Shown: positions 31,906 to 40,936, numbered from the stretch's first letter. The stretch is DNA of 47,821 nt from Microcaldota archaeon (GCA_021814005.1 JAKAJC010000002.1:68325-116145), one strand, 5' to 3'. Notes: generated from the sequence alone by a model not told the origin. Translations and numbers: made by a program.

Positions 31906-33045
31906 ATGAATATTATCAGCCAAGCCAGCCTCAAGACTGACCGGCAGGTGGGCATCGTCATCCCGACAGCCCTGCGCCACGACTTCACGCCTTTTCTTCA
32001 CAAGCTGGAAAATCAGATGGTCCAAAACGGCATGAAGCCGCTCTTCTTTATCCAGGCCGCGCCGCTTGCAGACGCAGAAAAAGGAATTTCCGTCATTCGC
32101 TCCCAATTCCCGCAGGCCGAAATTTCAATCGGCCCGGCCCCGGTCGGCCAGCGGGTGCAGATGGGCCTTAGCGCGGCTTCGAAAAAGACGGACGTGATGT
32201 TTTTCACATGTGACGATTTCGACCATCTTTTGGGCAGCGCGCAGGGCATCACGTCTGCCTCTCTGCCCGGCTTTGCCAAACAAATCGGCGAAAAAAACGA
32301 CGTGCTTCTTGGCTCATGGGACTGCCTATCTGCCAGCTATCTGCCCTATCCGATGTGGCTCAACGAGGCCGGCATATCGGCAGCAGTCACCTATGCGCGT
32401 CCGAACCACCCCGCGTCATTTGTTCCAATCCCCGATGTTATTGCACTTGCTCCAGACACGGCCCTGCTATTGGATCGACTGACCGGAATGGGCATTATTG
32501 GCGGCATGGGCCCCGACCTGCTGCCTGACGGCAAGCCTTTCAACCGCTCCTGGCTGAATGCGTTTATCTCAAAATCAAAAAACTTCGGCACATGGGTGCA
32601 GGTCTATATCGGCGTCGACGGCATCGTGTCAGGCAAATGGGACGGCATTCATGCGCGCATGCACCATCTCTTCGGGCACGAGTCCACGCTGCCATGCCTG
32701 TATGGTGTCGGCACCGAAGTGGGAATCCCGCTCGCCGCTTTTGACATGCACCTGGAAGTAGGCTCATACAAGATGCGCAAGCGCTTCGAGCATTCCATCA
32801 ATGTGGAGAAAGGGAGTGTTTCTGAGACGCAATTTGCCAAGAGCCGCCAAAACCAGTTTCTGGACGGCGCGGCCGTCATCCTGCGCTATGTTGTCTCCAC
32901 ACACCAGCCTGAAAAGGCCCAGTTTCTCTATTCTTATCTGAATATTTTATCCAGCGCGATCGCATCCGCGCCTTTCCACTGGCCGGGGCATGAAAATTGG
33001 CCGAGGGCAAGCGACGCGAACAGCGAAATCAGAACCGGATTCTAG
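31906..33045 (+). CDS. Putative GT-A-type glycosyltransferase
   Basis: A 379-residue soluble protein. The N-terminal 130 residues read as a Rossmann-like alpha/beta domain (VGIVIPTALRHDFTPFLHKL; ISIGPAPVGQRVQMGLSAAS) followed by DVMFFTCDDFDHLL, in which the acidic stretch could be the metal- and sugar-nucleotide-binding D-x-D region of a GT-A glycosyltransferase. The rest (HASFVPIPDVIAL; GVDGIVSGKWDGIHARMHHL; FEHSINVEKG) is not diagnostic. If correct, it could glycosylate the sequon-rich surface proteins encoded in the window. A TATA element (about 31877-31884) at leaderless spacing supports the start. The family is uncertain. Confidence 0.65.
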   Translation: MNIISQASLKTDRQVGIVIPTALRHDFTPFLHKLENQMVQNGMKPLFFIQAAPLADAEKGISVIRSQFPQAEISIGPAPVGQRVQMGLSAASKKTDVMFFTCDDFDHLLGSAQGITSASLPGFAKQIGEKNDVLLGSWDCLSASYLPYPMWLNEAGISAAVTYARPNHPASFVPIPDVIALAPDTALLLDRLTGMGIIGGMGPDLLPDGKPFNRSWLNAFISKSKNFGTWVQVYIGVDGIVSGKWDGIHARMHHLFGHESTLPCLYGVGTEVGIPLAAFDMHLEVGSYKMRKRFEHSINVEKGSVSETQFAKSRQNQFLDGAAVILRYVVSTHQPEKAQFLYSYLNILSSAIASAPFHWPGHENWPRASDANSEIRTGF

Positions 33046-33076
33046 TTTTTGGCTTCCATTCCCGCTTTCTAATCCC

Positions 33077-34438
33077 TTACTGCAGCGAGTATCTTTCTTT
33101 TGCGTGCTTTCTCAAGTCAAGGCGCTCGGTGCCGATCATGGGCGCGCGCTGAATGGGCTTGCCAAAGCCGGGGCGCACAAGAAGCTCGTTGTCCCACACC
33201 GCCTGCTCGCCGCGCAGCACCACTCCCATGAGCTTGCCGCGCAAACGCCAGCCCTCGTAGGGCGACCAGCCGGCCTTGCTTCTCAAGTCATTGATATTCA
33301 CGGTCCAGTGGTCCTGCGGATTGAACACGATAAAGTCGGCATCATAGCCTGGCGCAATTCTTCCCTTGGTCTGCATCGTAAATGCAGATGCGGGCCCGCT
33401 TGCGAAAAGGCGCACAGCCTCCTCGAGTTTGAGCTTGCCGCCCACCACTGCATGAAGCAGCAGGGGAACCATTGTCTGCACTCCGGGAAATCCGGGCGCT
33501 CCTGTCTCCTTGTCCGCAGGCAGATGCGGGGCGTGGTCTGACGCAACCATGTCCACCTGTTTGAGCATTCTCCACAGCTTGGCAACTTCCTTGCGGTCGC
33601 GCAATGGCGGGTTGCAGTTGCCCCAGCCTTTTAGGCGCTCCAAATCGGCGGTGGACAGGAAGAGGTGGTGCGGCGTAACTTCCACTGTGTGCAGGGGCAG
33701 GCCCTTCTTTTTCTTGTCAAATGTAGGCATGAAACCCGCGCCGGCCTTGGCCAGCTTCACTTCAGCCGCGGTGGTGAGATGGCAGAAATGCATTCTGCGG
33801 TGGTATTTCTTTGCAAGAGCGGAGGCAGATTTAACGCCGGCCACTGCCACTTCGATGCTTCTGATTTCCTCATGCTTGTCATATTTGGCGGCCCGCTTTT
33901 CGGTCAGCCCGCGGTCCTCGCAATGCACGCACAGCGGCTTGGTTGCATCCAAACCTGAGCATATGCGCTCAAATCCGGAAGGCGTGAGGCTGAGCGGAGA
34001 GCCGGTGTCGGAGAGAAATGCCTTCACAGACGGCGGCTGGAGGCGGCGGATAAGGTCTGCATTTTCATTGCTTGCGCCAAGATGAAATCCGAAGTCTGCA
34101 ACGCTTTTTGCGCCCGCCGCCCTCTCCTTTTCGGTGAGTGCGCCCACTGTTGTGGTGGCTGGCGAGTTGTAGCACGGCATGTCAAGATAGGATGTCACTC
34201 CCCCGCAGAGGGCGGCGGATGAGCCTGAGAAGAAATCCTCCTTGTGCGGCGCCTCGGGCTCGCGCATGTGGGTGTGCACATCCACCGCGCCGGGCAGAAT
34301 CAGCCAGTTGCCTGCGTCCAGTGCTTGGGAGGCCATGTAGGTGTAGGAATGAATTTCACCAATGTGGCCCGAGTGGACCGAAATGCAGGCGGGCTTGAGT
34401 TTTCCGTCGAGAAATACGCGTTTAGAGCGAATGAACAT
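33077..34438 (-). CDS. pyrC: Dihydroorotase
   Basis: Closes N-carbamoyl-aspartate to dihydroorotate, the third step of pyrimidine synthesis. The 453-residue amidohydrolase has the metal motif DVHTHMREPEAPHKEDF near residue 50, the segment VKAFLSDTG where the bridging Lys is expected, the ligand region CHLTTAAE, and the catalytic VASDHAPH. The ATG at 34438 is chosen over an upstream frame that runs into pyrK. It is the last gene of the pyrD-pyrK-pyrC operon, 46 bases after pyrK. Confidence 0.95.
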   Translation of the reverse strand: MFIRSKRVFLDGKLKPACISVHSGHIGEIHSYTYMASQALDAGNWLILPGAVDVHTHMREPEAPHKEDFFSGSSAALCGGVTSYLDMPCYNSPATTTVGALTEKERAAGAKSVADFGFHLGASNENADLIRRLQPPSVKAFLSDTGSPLSLTPSGFERICSGLDATKPLCVHCEDRGLTEKRAAKYDKHEEIRSIEVAVAGVKSASALAKKYHRRMHFCHLTTAAEVKLAKAGAGFMPTFDKKKKGLPLHTVEVTPHHLFLSTADLERLKGWGNCNPPLRDRKEVAKLWRMLKQVDMVASDHAPHLPADKETGAPGFPGVQTMVPLLLHAVVGGKLKLEEAVRLFASGPASAFTMQTKGRIAPGYDADFIVFNPQDHWTVNINDLRSKAGWSPYEGWRLRGKLMGVVLRGEQAVWDNELLVRPGFGKPIQRAPMIGTERLDLRKHAKERYSLQ

Positions 34439-34484
34439 TTTTTCAACCTCCAAATGATTGGATGAATATGAAATTTTCAAAATC

Positions 34485-35318
34485 TCAATATTTGATTTTT
34501 CGTCCGGCTCTGTCGGTGTGATATACCCCGAATGCCGGATTTGCCAGCGCTTCCTCGCCGTCAATCGATGGGCCGTCTATGCATGAGAGCCAGCCGCCCA
34601 TGGCGCAGTGGCCGCACACGCCGAATCCGCATTTCATGTATCGCTCGACCGACAATTGGGAGTGTGTGCCGTATTTCTTGGCCATTTCCGCAACTGCCTT
34701 CATCATTTTCTCGGGCCCGCATGAATAAACGCAGTCAAAATTCATTTTTTTGTCAGCGAGCAGGGGTTCGAGCACGGCAATCACATTTCCTTTCTTTCCG
34801 GCCGAGCCGTCATCCGTCGTGATATGGTTCTTTCCGGGCGCTTCTTTCATCAGCAAATCCTTTGTCCGCGCGCCGCAAATTGATTCCACGCTGCAGCCGC
34901 TGTCCATCCCCACTCTTGCCAAAAAGCGCAAAGGGGCGAATCCATACCCGCCGCCCACCATCAGCCATTTCTTGCCGACAGGCCAGAATGGTTTTCCAAG
35001 CGGGCCGCGCACAAAAATATATTCTCCAGCCTTTGTCTCGCTCAATTTCTTGGAGCACGGCCCCGCAGCCGCAATGGCCAGCTGCAGCGAGGGTTTCACT
35101 TCGGCAATGCTCATCGGCTTCTCGTCCATGCCAGGCTTCCATGCCATCACGAACTGGCCCGGCAGGGCGCCCAGATGCAAATCAAGGGTGAGCAGCGACA
35201 CGAGCGAATTTTCTTTCTCGTTTTTGATGACCTTGGCCCGCAGCGGGAGCAGCGAGAGCGAAGACAAGTAACCGCTCTCGGGGTTGGTTTTCATTCTCTT
35301 GGTTGCGAGTTTTTTCAT
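34485..35318 (-). CDS. pyrK: Dihydroorotate dehydrogenase electron-transfer subunit
   Basis: Passes electrons from dihydroorotate oxidation to NAD+ through FAD and a 2Fe-2S cluster, as partner of PyrD. The 277 residues comprise an FAD-binding beta domain (LGALPGQFVMAW), a nucleotide-binding domain (LMVGGGYGFAPLRFLA, CGPEKMMKAVAEM) and the cluster loop MKCGFGVCGHCAMGG with a fourth Cys in WLSCIDGP. The start codon lies 18 bases after the pyrD stop, and the two genes are almost certainly cotranscribed. Confidence 0.93.
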   Translation of the reverse strand: MKKLATKRMKTNPESGYLSSLSLLPLRAKVIKNEKENSLVSLLTLDLHLGALPGQFVMAWKPGMDEKPMSIAEVKPSLQLAIAAAGPCSKKLSETKAGEYIFVRGPLGKPFWPVGKKWLMVGGGYGFAPLRFLARVGMDSGCSVESICGARTKDLLMKEAPGKNHITTDDGSAGKKGNVIAVLEPLLADKKMNFDCVYSCGPEKMMKAVAEMAKKYGTHSQLSVERYMKCGFGVCGHCAMGGWLSCIDGPSIDGEEALANPAFGVYHTDRAGRKIKY

Positions 35319-35336
35319 GCGGGCCCTCTGTTTTTT

Positions 35337-36245
35337 CTATTCTTCCAATTTGATGTCAGACAGTCTGTGGTAACCTTCCTCTTTCATGAAAGCCGCAAGC
35401 TCGGCTTTTATTTCGCCGAACGCATCTGTCCTGTACCAGACAGCAGAGCCGATTGACACTGCGCTCGCGCCTGCCATGAGCATGCGGGCGGCATCCTCGC
35501 CAGAAGTTACGCCGCCGCCTCCGATAATCGAAATTGAGGGGCAGGCCTTTCGAATAGAATTCACGCAGCGAAGCGCCACGGGCAGAAGCGCGGGACCTGA
35601 CAATCCGCCGTATTTGTTTGCCAGCACAGCCCTTCTTGCGCGCACGTCCACCCACATCGCAGGCATGGTGTTGATTGCAGTGATGCAGTCTGCGCCGCTC
35701 TTTTGGCATTCTGCCGCAATTGCGCCGATGTTCGGAACATTTGGCGCGAGCTTGGCTGAAATCGGGATGTTTTTCACTTTTGCCTTGACCGCTTTTGTCA
35801 CAGCGCCTGCCGCTTGCGGGGTTGACGAGAACATCTCGCCCTCATTATGCACGTTGGGGCATGAAATGTCAAGTTCAATCATGGCCGGCTTTGCAACCGC
35901 AATTCGGGCCGCAACATTTGCAAAATCGTCAACAGAGCCTGCGAAAACAGATGCAATGACAGGCACGCCCGCCTCTTTCACCGCCTCTTTTATCTCGTCT
36001 ATTTCAGCCTCAACGCCCGGATTTGACAAACCGATTGCGTTGAGCATGTAAGTCGGGGCGGCTATCGCGGTGGGATTTGCGTGCCCTTCGCGCGGCTGCA
36101 GTGAGCATGATTTCGAGGTGACCGCGCCCGCGCCCTCTTTGGCAGCCCTAATCAGCAATTGCGCGTTGTTGCCCCGAACGCCCGAGGCGAGCACTAATGG
36201 GTTGCCCAATTTCACGCCGGCGAGGGTGGTAGACAAGTCGATCAT
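35337..36245 (-). CDS. pyrD: Dihydroorotate dehydrogenase, class 1B catalytic subunit
   Basis: Oxidises dihydroorotate to orotate with FMN, working with PyrK. The 302-residue TIM barrel has PLVLASGVRGNNAQLL near residue 16, CSLQPREGHANPTAI, IELDISCPNVHNEG, VPISAKLAPNV and the phosphate-binding IIGGGGVTSGEDAARMLMAGA. The TATA box at 36277-36284 on the complementary strand lies about 35 bases upstream, and a GAGGAT ribosome site precedes the ATG by two bases. It is the first gene of the operon with pyrK and pyrC. Confidence 0.95.
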   Translation of the reverse strand: MIDLSTTLAGVKLGNPLVLASGVRGNNAQLLIRAAKEGAGAVTSKSCSLQPREGHANPTAIAAPTYMLNAIGLSNPGVEAEIDEIKEAVKEAGVPVIASVFAGSVDDFANVAARIAVAKPAMIELDISCPNVHNEGEMFSSTPQAAGAVTKAVKAKVKNIPISAKLAPNVPNIGAIAAECQKSGADCITAINTMPAMWVDVRARRAVLANKYGGLSGPALLPVALRCVNSIRKACPSISIIGGGGVTSGEDAARMLMAGASAVSIGSAVWYRTDAFGEIKAELAAFMKEEGYHRLSDIKLEE

Positions 36246-36379
36246 AATCCTCGTATATCCTCTTTATCAAAAGGGGTTTATATAGCTGTCCCGCCGAAGC
36301 TCCGTCGTGCATCGGGGTGAATTCGGGCTGTTTTTTCATAATGTTGTAATTTATATACTCTTGGCGATAAAATATTGTC

Positions 36380-37018
36380 ATGTCATTGCGTCCAATCGAA
36401 CAAATAAACTCCGTCAGCACGGGCCTTGGCGAGAAGAAAAAAGAAGACAAGACTGGGAACGGCTCGGCCGCCGGCGCATGCCTCACCGAGCGCATTGTAA
36501 AATCCGTTTCCGCGGCCCTGCGCACCCCTGCATATGAGCATGAGGCGTACCGGCATCTGCGCTCATTTTTCTTTATGCGCGGCCCCGTGCTGCAGTTTCA
36601 TGTGCAGTGCGCAAGCGATTTTGCCCAAACAGCCCGCTTCTCGCCGCAGGATGCGCACAAGCTCGTCACATTGCGCAGGCACATGGCAATGTCGGCCGAT
36701 GCAATAAGAGAAGCAATTGGCAATGAAATCGAAGCCGCCGAATCCGCCGGACTGGGCGAGCACGATGCGAGACTTGACGCAATTTTCGGCCTGCAGCATC
36801 TTTTCGGCACGCTTTCCGCCCCTGTTTGCACCTATGCAGACCTATTCATGGCCGTCAAGCCGGAGCAGAGGGCGGAAATTCTTGACAAGCTGGACAACTC
36901 GATTGTGCCGCTTGCCCAAGTATACGAAAAACTCAGCACATTAGCCGCCAACCAGCAAAACGCGCCAGACTTTCTCTACTCCACGCTAAACCCGAAAAAT
37001 CTTGACGAAAAAGTGTGA
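36380..37018 (+). CDS. Hypothetical protein, helical
   Basis: A 212-residue soluble protein I do not recognise. It has a polar N-terminus, then long helices (HEAYRHLRSFFFMRGPVLQ; HKLVTLRRHMAMSADAIREA; ARLDAIFGLQHLFGTLS) and no motif of a known enzyme. TTTATATA at 36350-36357 lies about 26 bases before the ATG, so the transcript is leaderless, which supports the gene. It is divergent from pyrD. The next gene on the same strand is ftsZ, but that has its own promoter. Confidence 0.75.
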   Translation: MSLRPIEQINSVSTGLGEKKKEDKTGNGSAAGACLTERIVKSVSAALRTPAYEHEAYRHLRSFFFMRGPVLQFHVQCASDFAQTARFSPQDAHKLVTLRRHMAMSADAIREAIGNEIEAAESAGLGEHDARLDAIFGLQHLFGTLSAPVCTYADLFMAVKPEQRAEILDKLDNSIVPLAQVYEKLSTLAANQQNAPDFLYSTLNPKNLDEKV

Positions 37019-37078
37019 GAGAGGCATGGCTCTTCGCCAGCCATTTTTGCCCCGCCGTTTTTTTGCCCCGCCGTCATC

Positions 37079-37086
37079 TATATAAA
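37079..37086 (+). promoter_or_regulatory. TATA box of ftsZ
   Basis: TATATAAA. Transcription should start near 37108, so ftsZ has a leader of roughly 50 bases, longer than most in the window. The leader carries a C4-TTA-G4 inverted repeat at 37119-37129. Confidence 0.6.
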
Positions 37087-37161
37087 TTTGCCCCGTGCCA
37101 ATGCTTTTGTAACTTACCCCCCTTAGGGGACCAAACAATACAGATTTGTGCGGTGCATGTC

Positions 37162-38262
37162 ATGACGCTTGAAGACAAGGCTCTCGAAGACCAGCTGCCG
37201 AAAGAAATCATCGTATCTTCCGACGACGAAGAATTGCTCAAATTTTTGGAGCAGACAAAGCCCAAAATATATGTTGTGGGCACAGGCGGCTCGGGCTGCA
37301 ACACCCTTGCGCGCATGACCGAGCTCGGCATCGAGGGCGTGCATTTCGTCGCCATGAACACCGACGTGCGCCATCTAATCAAAATGCGCGCAGACAAAAA
37401 AATCCTGCTGGGCAAAACAACCACAAAAGGCATGGGCGCCGGCTCCAACCCAAGCGTGGGCGAGGCGGCCTCCAAGGAATCGGCTGCCGACATCAAGGCC
37501 GCAATGGGCGACGCCAGCATGGTGTTTATCGCCTGCGGCATGGGCGGCGGCACGGGCACGGGCTCGGCCCCCATCATTGCCGAAATGTCCAAGGCGGCCG
37601 GCGCGCTCACAATCGCCGTAGTCACATTGCCGTTCCTTTCCGAAGGCCCTGTGCGCATGCGCAACGCGCTCGAAGGCCTTGACAAGCTCCGCAAGCATGC
37701 CGACACCGTAATCGTGGTGCCCAACGACAAACTGCTCTCAATCGCGCCCGACCTGCCCCTCAACACCGCGTTCAAGGTGTGCGACGAGGTGCTGGCCGGA
37801 GCTGTGAAATCCATCGCAGAGCTCGTGACGCGCGCGGGCCTTGTCAATCTAGACTTCGCCGATTTGAGGACCATCCTCTCGTCAGCCGGCTGCGCCGTAG
37901 TTGGAGTGGGCGAGGCGTCTTTGGATGCCAAGGCCGACCAGCGCGCAATCATTGCGACCGAAATGGCCCTCTCATCCCCGTTGCTCGACGTGGATTTGTC
38001 CACCGCCAACCGCGCCCTTGTGAACGTGGCGGGCGGCGAGGACATGACGCTCAAAGAGGCCGAGCTCATAGTGGCCGAGGTCTCCAAGCGCATCGACCCG
38101 TCGGCGCACATCATCTGGGGTGCGCGTGTGGAGAAAACCACCAAGAAGTCATCAATTCGCGTGCTTGTGGTCATCGCGGGCGCCAAGTTCCCGCACTATG
38201 AGGCAAACGCCTCCCGCGCAATTTCGACGGCCGAGTCGCTCGACCTCGATCTGATATCGTAG
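37162..38262 (+). CDS. ftsZ: Cell division protein FtsZ
   Basis: Tubulin-like GTPase that forms the division ring. The 366-residue protein has IYVVGTGGSGCNTLARM near residue 35, FVAMNTDVRHL, the tubulin signature CGMGGGTGTGSAPIIAE at about 130, and the T7 loop NLDFADLRTILS. A polar extension of about 30 residues precedes the core, as usual. A longer frame open from 37015 would place the start in front of the TATA box; the ATG at 37162 fits the family. It is followed by secE (11 bases) and spt5, the conserved archaeal order. Confidence 0.96.
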   Translation: MTLEDKALEDQLPKEIIVSSDDEELLKFLEQTKPKIYVVGTGGSGCNTLARMTELGIEGVHFVAMNTDVRHLIKMRADKKILLGKTTTKGMGAGSNPSVGEAASKESAADIKAAMGDASMVFIACGMGGGTGTGSAPIIAEMSKAAGALTIAVVTLPFLSEGPVRMRNALEGLDKLRKHADTVIVVPNDKLLSIAPDLPLNTAFKVCDEVLAGAVKSIAELVTRAGLVNLDFADLRTILSSAGCAVVGVGEASLDAKADQRAIIATEMALSSPLLDVDLSTANRALVNVAGGEDMTLKEAELIVAEVSKRIDPSAHIIWGARVEKTTKKSSIRVLVVIAGAKFPHYEANASRAISTAESLDLDLIS

Positions 38263-38273
38263 GGTGATTTCCC

Positions 38274-38438
38274 ATGTTCAACGTTGCTGAAGAGTGGCGC
38301 AAAATCGACCGCATCATGCGCGTGGCCAGCCGGCCCCGCCTGCGCGATTTTGAGCGCATGGCGACCGTGACCGCAGGCGGCATCGTGGTGATGGGCGTCT
38401 TGGGCGTTCTCATCTCATACGTGTTGAGCATCCGCTAA
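38274..38438 (+). CDS. secE: Preprotein translocase subunit SecE/Sss1 type
   Basis: A 54-residue single-anchor membrane protein, small and easily missed. It begins MFNVAEEWRKIDRIMRVASR with an amphipathic cytosolic helix and ends in one membrane helix (GGIVVMGVLGVLISYVLSI). This size and pattern match archaeal SecE, the clamp of the SecY channel. GGTGAT, six bases before the ATG, is the ribosome site. Its position between ftsZ and spt5 is conserved in many archaea and supports the call. Confidence 0.9.
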   Translation: MFNVAEEWRKIDRIMRVASRPRLRDFERMATVTAGGIVVMGVLGVLISYVLSIR

Positions 38439-38480
38439 AAACGGCGAAAAATCAAACAACATTCTCATGATGTGATTTGT

Positions 38481-38939
38481 ATGGCGATTTTCATCTACAG
38501 GGTAACGGCAGGCCAGGAGCGCGTGGTCATGGAAATGATGTCCAAGCGCGTCAAGGCCGAAACGCTGGGAATCTATTCAATCGTGCATTTCGAGGATTTG
38601 CGCGGCTACATGATTGTGGAGGCTGCCGACGCGCTTTCCGCGCGCGCGGCCGGATTGAAAATCCCGCACATCAAGGGCGTGCTGGACAAGCCGGCGGCCC
38701 TCTCAGAGCTTGATTCGCTTCTCTCAGCCGCCAAGCCGGTTTCGGCGCAGGTGGCCAAGAACGACATCGTGGAGCTCATCTCCGGCCCGTTCAAGGGAGA
38801 GCGCGCCAAGGTTATTCGCATCGACGAAAACAAGGACGAGCTTACCGTGGAGCTGACCGAAGTGGCTGTGCCTATCCCTGTCACCATCAAGTCGAACACG
38901 ATAAGGCTTTACCAAAAGGCCGAAGACGCGAACCAATAG
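38481..38939 (+). CDS. spt5: Transcription elongation factor Spt5 (NusG-like)
   Basis: A 152-residue elongation factor that with Spt4 clamps RNA polymerase on DNA. The N-terminal NGN domain (IFIYRVTAGQERVVMEMMS, RGYMIVEAADALSARAA) is followed by a KOW domain (KNDIVELISGPFKGERAKVI). The length fits archaeal Spt5. The ATG at 38481 is favoured over an upstream GTG. The gene is followed by a T-rich stretch that probably ends the ftsZ-secE-spt5 transcript. Confidence 0.96.
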   Translation: MAIFIYRVTAGQERVVMEMMSKRVKAETLGIYSIVHFEDLRGYMIVEAADALSARAAGLKIPHIKGVLDKPAALSELDSLLSAAKPVSAQVAKNDIVELISGPFKGERAKVIRIDENKDELTVELTEVAVPIPVTIKSNTIRLYQKAEDANQ

Positions 38940-38992
38940 TTTTTTTCTTTTTAATTTTCTTATTTTTATTTTATTTTTAATTTTTATTTTTC
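38940..38992 (+). terminator. T-rich terminator of the ftsZ-secE-spt5 operon
   Basis: About 50 bases consisting almost only of T with scattered A and C directly after the spt5 stop (TTTTTTCTTTTT and further T-runs). Archaeal RNA polymerase stops at oligo-T tracts, so this is a strong terminator in the plus direction. Confidence 0.6.
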
Positions 38993-38997
38993 CGCCC

Positions 38998-40770
38998 TTA
39001 CTGCACTCGGGAATAATCAGTCGGCGCAGCCACTCTTTTCTTGCGCGTGAGAAGGAAATACAAAAGGCCGATGACCAGCATCACGCCGAGCACCGCAATG
39101 CCGACAAACATTCGCTGGTCTGCCTGCACGCGCACGACCGTTACTGCTGTCTGAAATCCTGGCTTGTTTGCCGTGATGTTGTAGGTGCCTTCTGTCGAGG
39201 GCGCGGTGAGGGTGAACGGGCTCGAGAGCGTCTGCTTCTTGCCGTTGAATTCCACTTCAACGTCCTGCATGTCATATGCGCCGGGGTTGCGGACATAGAC
39301 GCTGATTGTTTTGCCCGGCTCCGCCGCCTGCGGTGCCGTGATGCTCATCTCGGCCTGTGCCGCCGTGAAAGAGAGAATTGGCGACGACTTGCTGGGCCCG
39401 TTGTCCACTTCGCTCGAGCCGTCCCGGCCGTCAGCCAGGCATCTGATATCAACCGAGCCCTCAGTCAGGCCGCTGAGGTCGAGCATGGTGCGGAACGGGC
39501 CTGACTGGTTTACAGTTACATCCTGTCCGCGGCCCTGCACTGTGAGTGAAACGCGGCTCACTCCGTCCCACGCCCAAGCGCGGCCGTTCAGTTCGACGAA
39601 CGGGGCTATGGGCTGCAGGCTGCGGGGCGAGTCGATGGTGCACATTGGCGAAAGAATTACCAGATAGAGCATGCGATCGCGCGTTGCGACCGCGCCGAAC
39701 CGCGAGTCTGACGAGACGGCCACATCCGACGCCCAATCGGAGAGCGGGTAATTCCACAGAAGCGCCCCGTCGGCAGCGCTGACCGCCGCAATGGAGGGCG
39801 CCTGCGTCGGCACAAGCAGGATTTTGGCGCCTCCGCGCGTCACTTCGCTTATGCGGCCCATGACCGGCGCGCCGAGGTCTGTGCTCCAGCGCAGGCCGCC
39901 GCTGTCACGATTGAGCGCACGCAGGCGGCCGTCGTTTGCGCCCACTATGACCATATCTCCCGACACCAGCGGCGTGACCATGGGCCAGCCGTTGAGCGGG
40001 TATTGCCAGGCAACGTTTCCGCTGTCGGAGCGAATCGCCATCACATATCCTTTCGTGGTGGCAACATACACTTTCGCGGCGTTCTCGTCAACCGCAGGGT
40101 ATGTCTTGAAGAGCGGGCCGGTCTGCAAAGTCCAGCCTGCGCCGCCCGTGGCCGAGAATGCCCTGAGCGTGTCGCCGTCCATCACATAGAGCCGGCTGCC
40201 GTCAGCCGCCGCCGGACCCGCATCATCCAAAGTCCAGTTCCTCTGCACATGGCCGGTTGTCGCATCCAGAGCTATCGTTTTGTTGGAATACACCGCATAA
40301 ACGCTGTTTCCGCCCAAGACCAGGGAGCGCAGCTCAAGTGTTTCGTTGCCCTTGTTCGCGCCGCTAAAAGAGGATTCGGCGCTGTTTGACAAGTTGTCAA
40401 GCTGGCCGTTTTTTGTTTCCAAAGGTTTTGCGGGATAAGTCCACAGTTGCTGCATCTGCTCCCTATCAAACGCCTCGATGCGGCCGTCGTCCGTGCCTAT
40501 GACCAGCGTATTGCCAAAAGCAAGAGGTTCGACATGGGTGGGTTTGCCAAAGTCGTAGGGGCGCTGTGGCGTGCCCTGCGCAAGCTCGTAGATGTTGAGC
40601 CGCCCGTCCACGCCCATCACATATACGCTGCTGGCCGTAAAGACTGGCGCGCCGACCGGCTCGCCTCCGAATCGCGCCGTCGGCCATTTCAGGCCGGCGG
40701 AGAGAAGGCCGGCGCACAGGAGAATGGCGAGGACTGCAGCCATTATCGGCATCGTTTTTCGCAACGACAT
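38998..40770 (-). CDS. Anchored PQQ-type beta-propeller surface protein
   Basis: A 590-residue protein with an N-terminal hydrophobic helix (MAAVLAILLCAGLLSAGL) and a PQQ-like propeller with repeats such as VYVMGVDGRLNIYELAQG, TLVIGTDDGRIEAFDREQMQ, VYVATTKGYVMAIRSDSGNV and MVIVGANDGRLRALNRDSGG, like BamB or archaeal PQQ-propellers. Two Ig-like domains follow (about residues 385-530, ISVYVRNPGAYDMQDVEVEF), then a C-terminal membrane helix (GIAVLGVMLVIGLLYFLL) with a basic tail. It is likely an extracytoplasmic scaffold; no catalytic role is evident. It has inserted itself, or been retained, between spt5 and rpl11. Confidence 0.88.
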   Translation of the reverse strand: MSLRKTMPIMAAVLAILLCAGLLSAGLKWPTARFGGEPVGAPVFTASSVYVMGVDGRLNIYELAQGTPQRPYDFGKPTHVEPLAFGNTLVIGTDDGRIEAFDREQMQQLWTYPAKPLETKNGQLDNLSNSAESSFSGANKGNETLELRSLVLGGNSVYAVYSNKTIALDATTGHVQRNWTLDDAGPAAADGSRLYVMDGDTLRAFSATGGAGWTLQTGPLFKTYPAVDENAAKVYVATTKGYVMAIRSDSGNVAWQYPLNGWPMVTPLVSGDMVIVGANDGRLRALNRDSGGLRWSTDLGAPVMGRISEVTRGGAKILLVPTQAPSIAAVSAADGALLWNYPLSDWASDVAVSSDSRFGAVATRDRMLYLVILSPMCTIDSPRSLQPIAPFVELNGRAWAWDGVSRVSLTVQGRGQDVTVNQSGPFRTMLDLSGLTEGSVDIRCLADGRDGSSEVDNGPSKSSPILSFTAAQAEMSITAPQAAEPGKTISVYVRNPGAYDMQDVEVEFNGKKQTLSSPFTLTAPSTEGTYNITANKPGFQTAVTVVRVQADQRMFVGIAVLGVMLVIGLLYFLLTRKKRVAAPTDYSRVQ

Positions 40771-40857
40771 GGCTTCCCCTATGCCCGCATAGAATAAAAA
40801 CAAACCGCCGAAGGGGGAAATTCAAAAATAAAAGAAAAATAAAAATGAAAAGAAGAT

Positions 40858-40909
40858 GGCCCGCCCGAGCGGGCCCCGAGGCCGGCCTGCAGGGGCGCTC
40901 GAGCGCCCC
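40858..40909 (-). terminator. Three tandem GC-rich palindromes after rpl11
   Basis: Downstream of rpl11 on its strand lie GGGGCGCTC/GAGCGCCCC (40892-40909, perfect 18-bp palindrome), AGGCCGGCCT (40879-40888) and GGCCCGC-CCGA-GCGGGCC (40858-40875), followed on the minus strand by T-rich sequence (complement of about 40820-40855). The layout resembles a bacterial intrinsic terminator and is unlike the plain T-tracts elsewhere in the window. Confidence 0.55.
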
Positions 40910-40936
40910 GTTGCTTTTGTATTTTATTTTTTGTTT

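Noticed and set aside
33077-36245. The pyrD-pyrK-pyrC operon as a novel arrangement
   Set aside because: Clustering of these pyrimidine genes is ordinary in archaea and bacteria, and all key motifs are present.
37074-38186. A 370-codon minus-strand frame opposite ftsZ
   Set aside because: The plus frame encodes unmistakable FtsZ; the reverse frame is an effect of GC-rich third positions.
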